Source of the DNA: Clostridia bacterium
GTDB taxonomy: Bacteria > Bacillota > Clostridia > TANB77 > CAG-508
Direction: 5' to 3'
Assembly (NCBI GenBank): GCA_017517685.1
Contig: JAFWYK010000001.1
Coordinates: 1-62,486 of the forward strand
DNA: 62,486 bases
Shown here: piece by piece, positions 61,205-62,486 of the stretch
Layout: each line of letters starts with the position of its first letter
How positions within the stretch are numbered: position 1 is the first letter of the stretch
Notes under the pieces: model-generated
Told to the model about the DNA's origin: nothing
What the model saw: only the letters and a program-made list of their open reading frames with translations
The model's database searches: none
Position numbers and translations under genes: made by a program

Positions 61205-62486
61205 ATGGCGGAAGTTGAATTAGGTTATACAGAGTTACATGTATTCTTAAATAATTTAAAGTTAAACAAAAAAGCTTTACCACATAGTGAAAAAGAAATA
61301 AGTGGTTTTAGCAACAAAAGATATGTACAACCAGAATTATTAAGTGATACATATGACTTAAAAGGTGGTGTAAAACTTGGTTTTACAAAACAAGGACTAT
61401 TAAACATAACTGGAGGACACGATAAAGCTGTTGTTGCTAAAAAGAATTTAGATGATTTCATCGCAGGTAATGAATTATCGGATGAAGAAGCGAAAATGTA
61501 TAAGTACTTAAGTGCTCAACTAGGTGCTTATATTGAAAGGTTAGAGAAAAGAAGAAGAGATAGAGATGAAAGGGATCCTGATAAAGATCCTGATAAAAAA
61601 CCGGAAGATAAGAAACCAGAAGACAAGAAACCAGAAGACAAGAAACCGGAAGATAAAAAACCAGAAGATAAGAAACCAGAGGATAAGAAACCAGAAGATA
61701 AAAAACCGGAAGATAAAAAACCAGAAGACAAGAAACCAGAGGATAAAAAACCAGAGGACAAAAAACCAGATCAAGATCCTGAAAAGGACCCAAATATAGA
61801 TCCAAATAAGAAAGGAAGTAATAAAATGGATTTAAAAAATATAAATAGTTTAGAAGATGTAAAAAAACAAATGGAAGCATTTGCTGAAGAAGCAAAAAAA
61901 TTAAGAAAAACAGAAGAGTTAGCTAAAGCTGCTCAAGAAATCGAATTTCATAAACGTAGAATTGAAGCTTATAAAAGCGAATTAGAAAACTTAGACACAA
62001 AACATATGGATGTTGTTGAAGAAAACAGAACAAAAGGAACAATTAAAGAATTAATTAAAGAAGAAGAAGAAGCTTTAGAAAAAGCAATTAAAGCTGAAGA
62101 AGAATTACAAAAATCAGTAAGAGCTGATGAAATTAAAAAAGCTGAAGGAAAATTAAGAGATGAAAAATCAGCTTTCTATACACAAGCTCAAATGAAATTT
62201 GATAATGAAATTAGAAAAATTAAACATGAAATGGAAGGAATTTTAATTAGTTTAAATGAATTCCAATATGAATATCAAGAAGGAACAAGAATTCCTACTA
62301 ACGGTGATGCTGTTAGAAATTTAAATGATCAATATCGTGGTTTACAAACAAAATTAGCTGATTTACAAGCAGCTAAAGCTTTATGTGCTGAACAAAAAGC
62401 TTTAGTTCAAGCTGAATATGAACAAGCTGTAGCAGCTATAAATGAAATTATTTCAAGAAAAGATAAACAACCAGAAGTAAAACCAG
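61205..62486 (+). CDS. repeat-bearing helical protein, 3' end outside the window
   Basis: The frame is open from the ATG at 61205 (TTAGGAGGT upstream) to the right edge, at least 427 residues. Residues 1-119 form a small soluble domain that I do not recognise (MAEVELGYTELHVFLNNLK to AYIERLEKRRR). Residues 120-200 are a charged linker of DPDK units and eleven KPEDK pentapeptides. From about 205 a long coiled coil rich in Lys, Glu and Ala follows (for example KLRKTEELAKAAQEIEFHKR). No signal or membrane segment is seen. The architecture suggests a cytosolic spacer between two modules; function unknown. Confidence 0.75.
   Translation, partial: MAEVELGYTELHVFLNNLKLNKKALPHSEKEISGFSNKRYVQPELLSDTYDLKGGVKLGFTKQGLLNITGGHDKAVVAKKNLDDFIAGNELSDEEAKMYKYLSAQLGAYIERLEKRRRDRDERDPDKDPDKKPEDKKPEDKKPEDKKPEDKKPEDKKPEDKKPEDKKPEDKKPEDKKPEDKKPEDKKPDQDPEKDPNIDPNKKGSNKMDLKNINSLEDVKKQMEAFAEEAKKLRKTEELAKAAQEIEFHKRRIEAYKSELENLDTKHMDVVEENRTKGTIKELIKEEEEALEKAIKAEEELQKSVRADEIKKAEGKLRDEKSAFYTQAQMKFDNEIRKIKHEMEGILISLNEFQYEYQEGTRIPTNGDAVRNLNDQYRGLQTKLADLQAAKALCAEQKALVQAEYEQAVAAINEIISRKDKQPEVKP
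61601..61765 (+). repeat. eleven tandem 15-bp repeats encoding PEDKK
   Basis: Eleven consecutive units of the form CC(A/G)GA(A/G)GA(T/C)AA(A/G)AAA encode PEDKK. They differ only at synonymous third positions (CCG/CCA, GAA/GAG, GAT/GAC, AAG/AAA), so the peptide is exact while the DNA has drifted. A shorter DPDK prelude precedes them and PDQDP/EKDP ends the run. The antisense frames here are low-complexity artefacts. Confidence 0.92.

Noticed and set aside
61601..61765. Possible CRISPR array
   Set aside because: The units are contiguous 15-mers without spacers and lie in frame in a coding region.
61458..61895. Several minus- and plus-strand frames across the repeat (Ser-Ser-Gly-Phe-Leu or Phe/Trp-rich repeats)
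   Set aside because: They are other-frame readings of the KPEDK repeat with no ribosome site; the plus-strand frame from 61205 explains the DNA fully.

Overview
The window comes from an AT-rich, low-GC Gram-positive chromosome, most likely an uncultured anaerobic Clostridia-type Firmicute. This rests on A/T-ending codons, strong AGGAGG ribosome sites, TTGACA/TATAAT promoters and hairpin-plus-T terminators. Anaerobic NrdD/NrdG and a 2[4Fe-4S] ferredoxin point to anaerobiosis. DapF and a MurE with the DNPR motif point to meso-diaminopimelate peptidoglycan. I see no rRNA, tRNA, CRISPR array, insertion sequence or prophage.

Layout. 1-9.1 kb: the tail of an AT-hook-like protein, signal peptidase I, DNA polymerase III delta', RicT/YaaT, an SAH/MTA deaminase, a ferredoxin, an HD hydrolase, a degenerate membrane J-domain protein, a PASTA penicillin-binding protein and dapF. 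9.1-15 kb: a second, divergent MurE, a large acidic coiled-coil protein and three small transcription units of different base composition. 15-24.5 kb: unknown genes, a sortase, nrdD-nrdG, prs, rpsU, a CAP/SH3 protein and a D,D-carboxypeptidase. 24.5-41.6 kb: a giant thioester/DUF11 surface protein, an Ig-like membrane protein, a receiver-GGDEF protein, KtrB with a shortened KtrA, and assorted small genes including a GT51 glycosyltransferase and MscL. 41.6-53.2 kb: the division and cell-wall (dcw) cluster mraZ, rsmH, ftsL-like, PBP, murE, mraY, ftsW, murG, followed by a 734-residue unknown. 53.3 kb to the end: topA, an unknown gene split by one in-frame TAA, trmFO, and a repeat-bearing protein that runs off the right edge.

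The common theme is the cell envelope: precursor synthesis (dapF, two murE, mraY, murG), polymerisation and cross-linking (two class B PBPs, FtsW, GT51), trimming (D,D-carboxypeptidase, polysaccharide deacetylase) and surface display (signal peptidase, sortase, thioester adhesin, CAP protein). The least conventional content is a set of large, charged, soluble helical proteins in the last 12 kb that share a recurrent motif, one of them interrupted by a single stop. Others are a nine-copy ACAAAAGA leader between mraZ and rsmH, a terminator-like hairpin containing the dapF start codon, and a MurE paralogue with an altered amino-acid specificity motif. Start positions were moved from the longest reading frame to the codon with the best-placed ribosome-binding site where the two differ.
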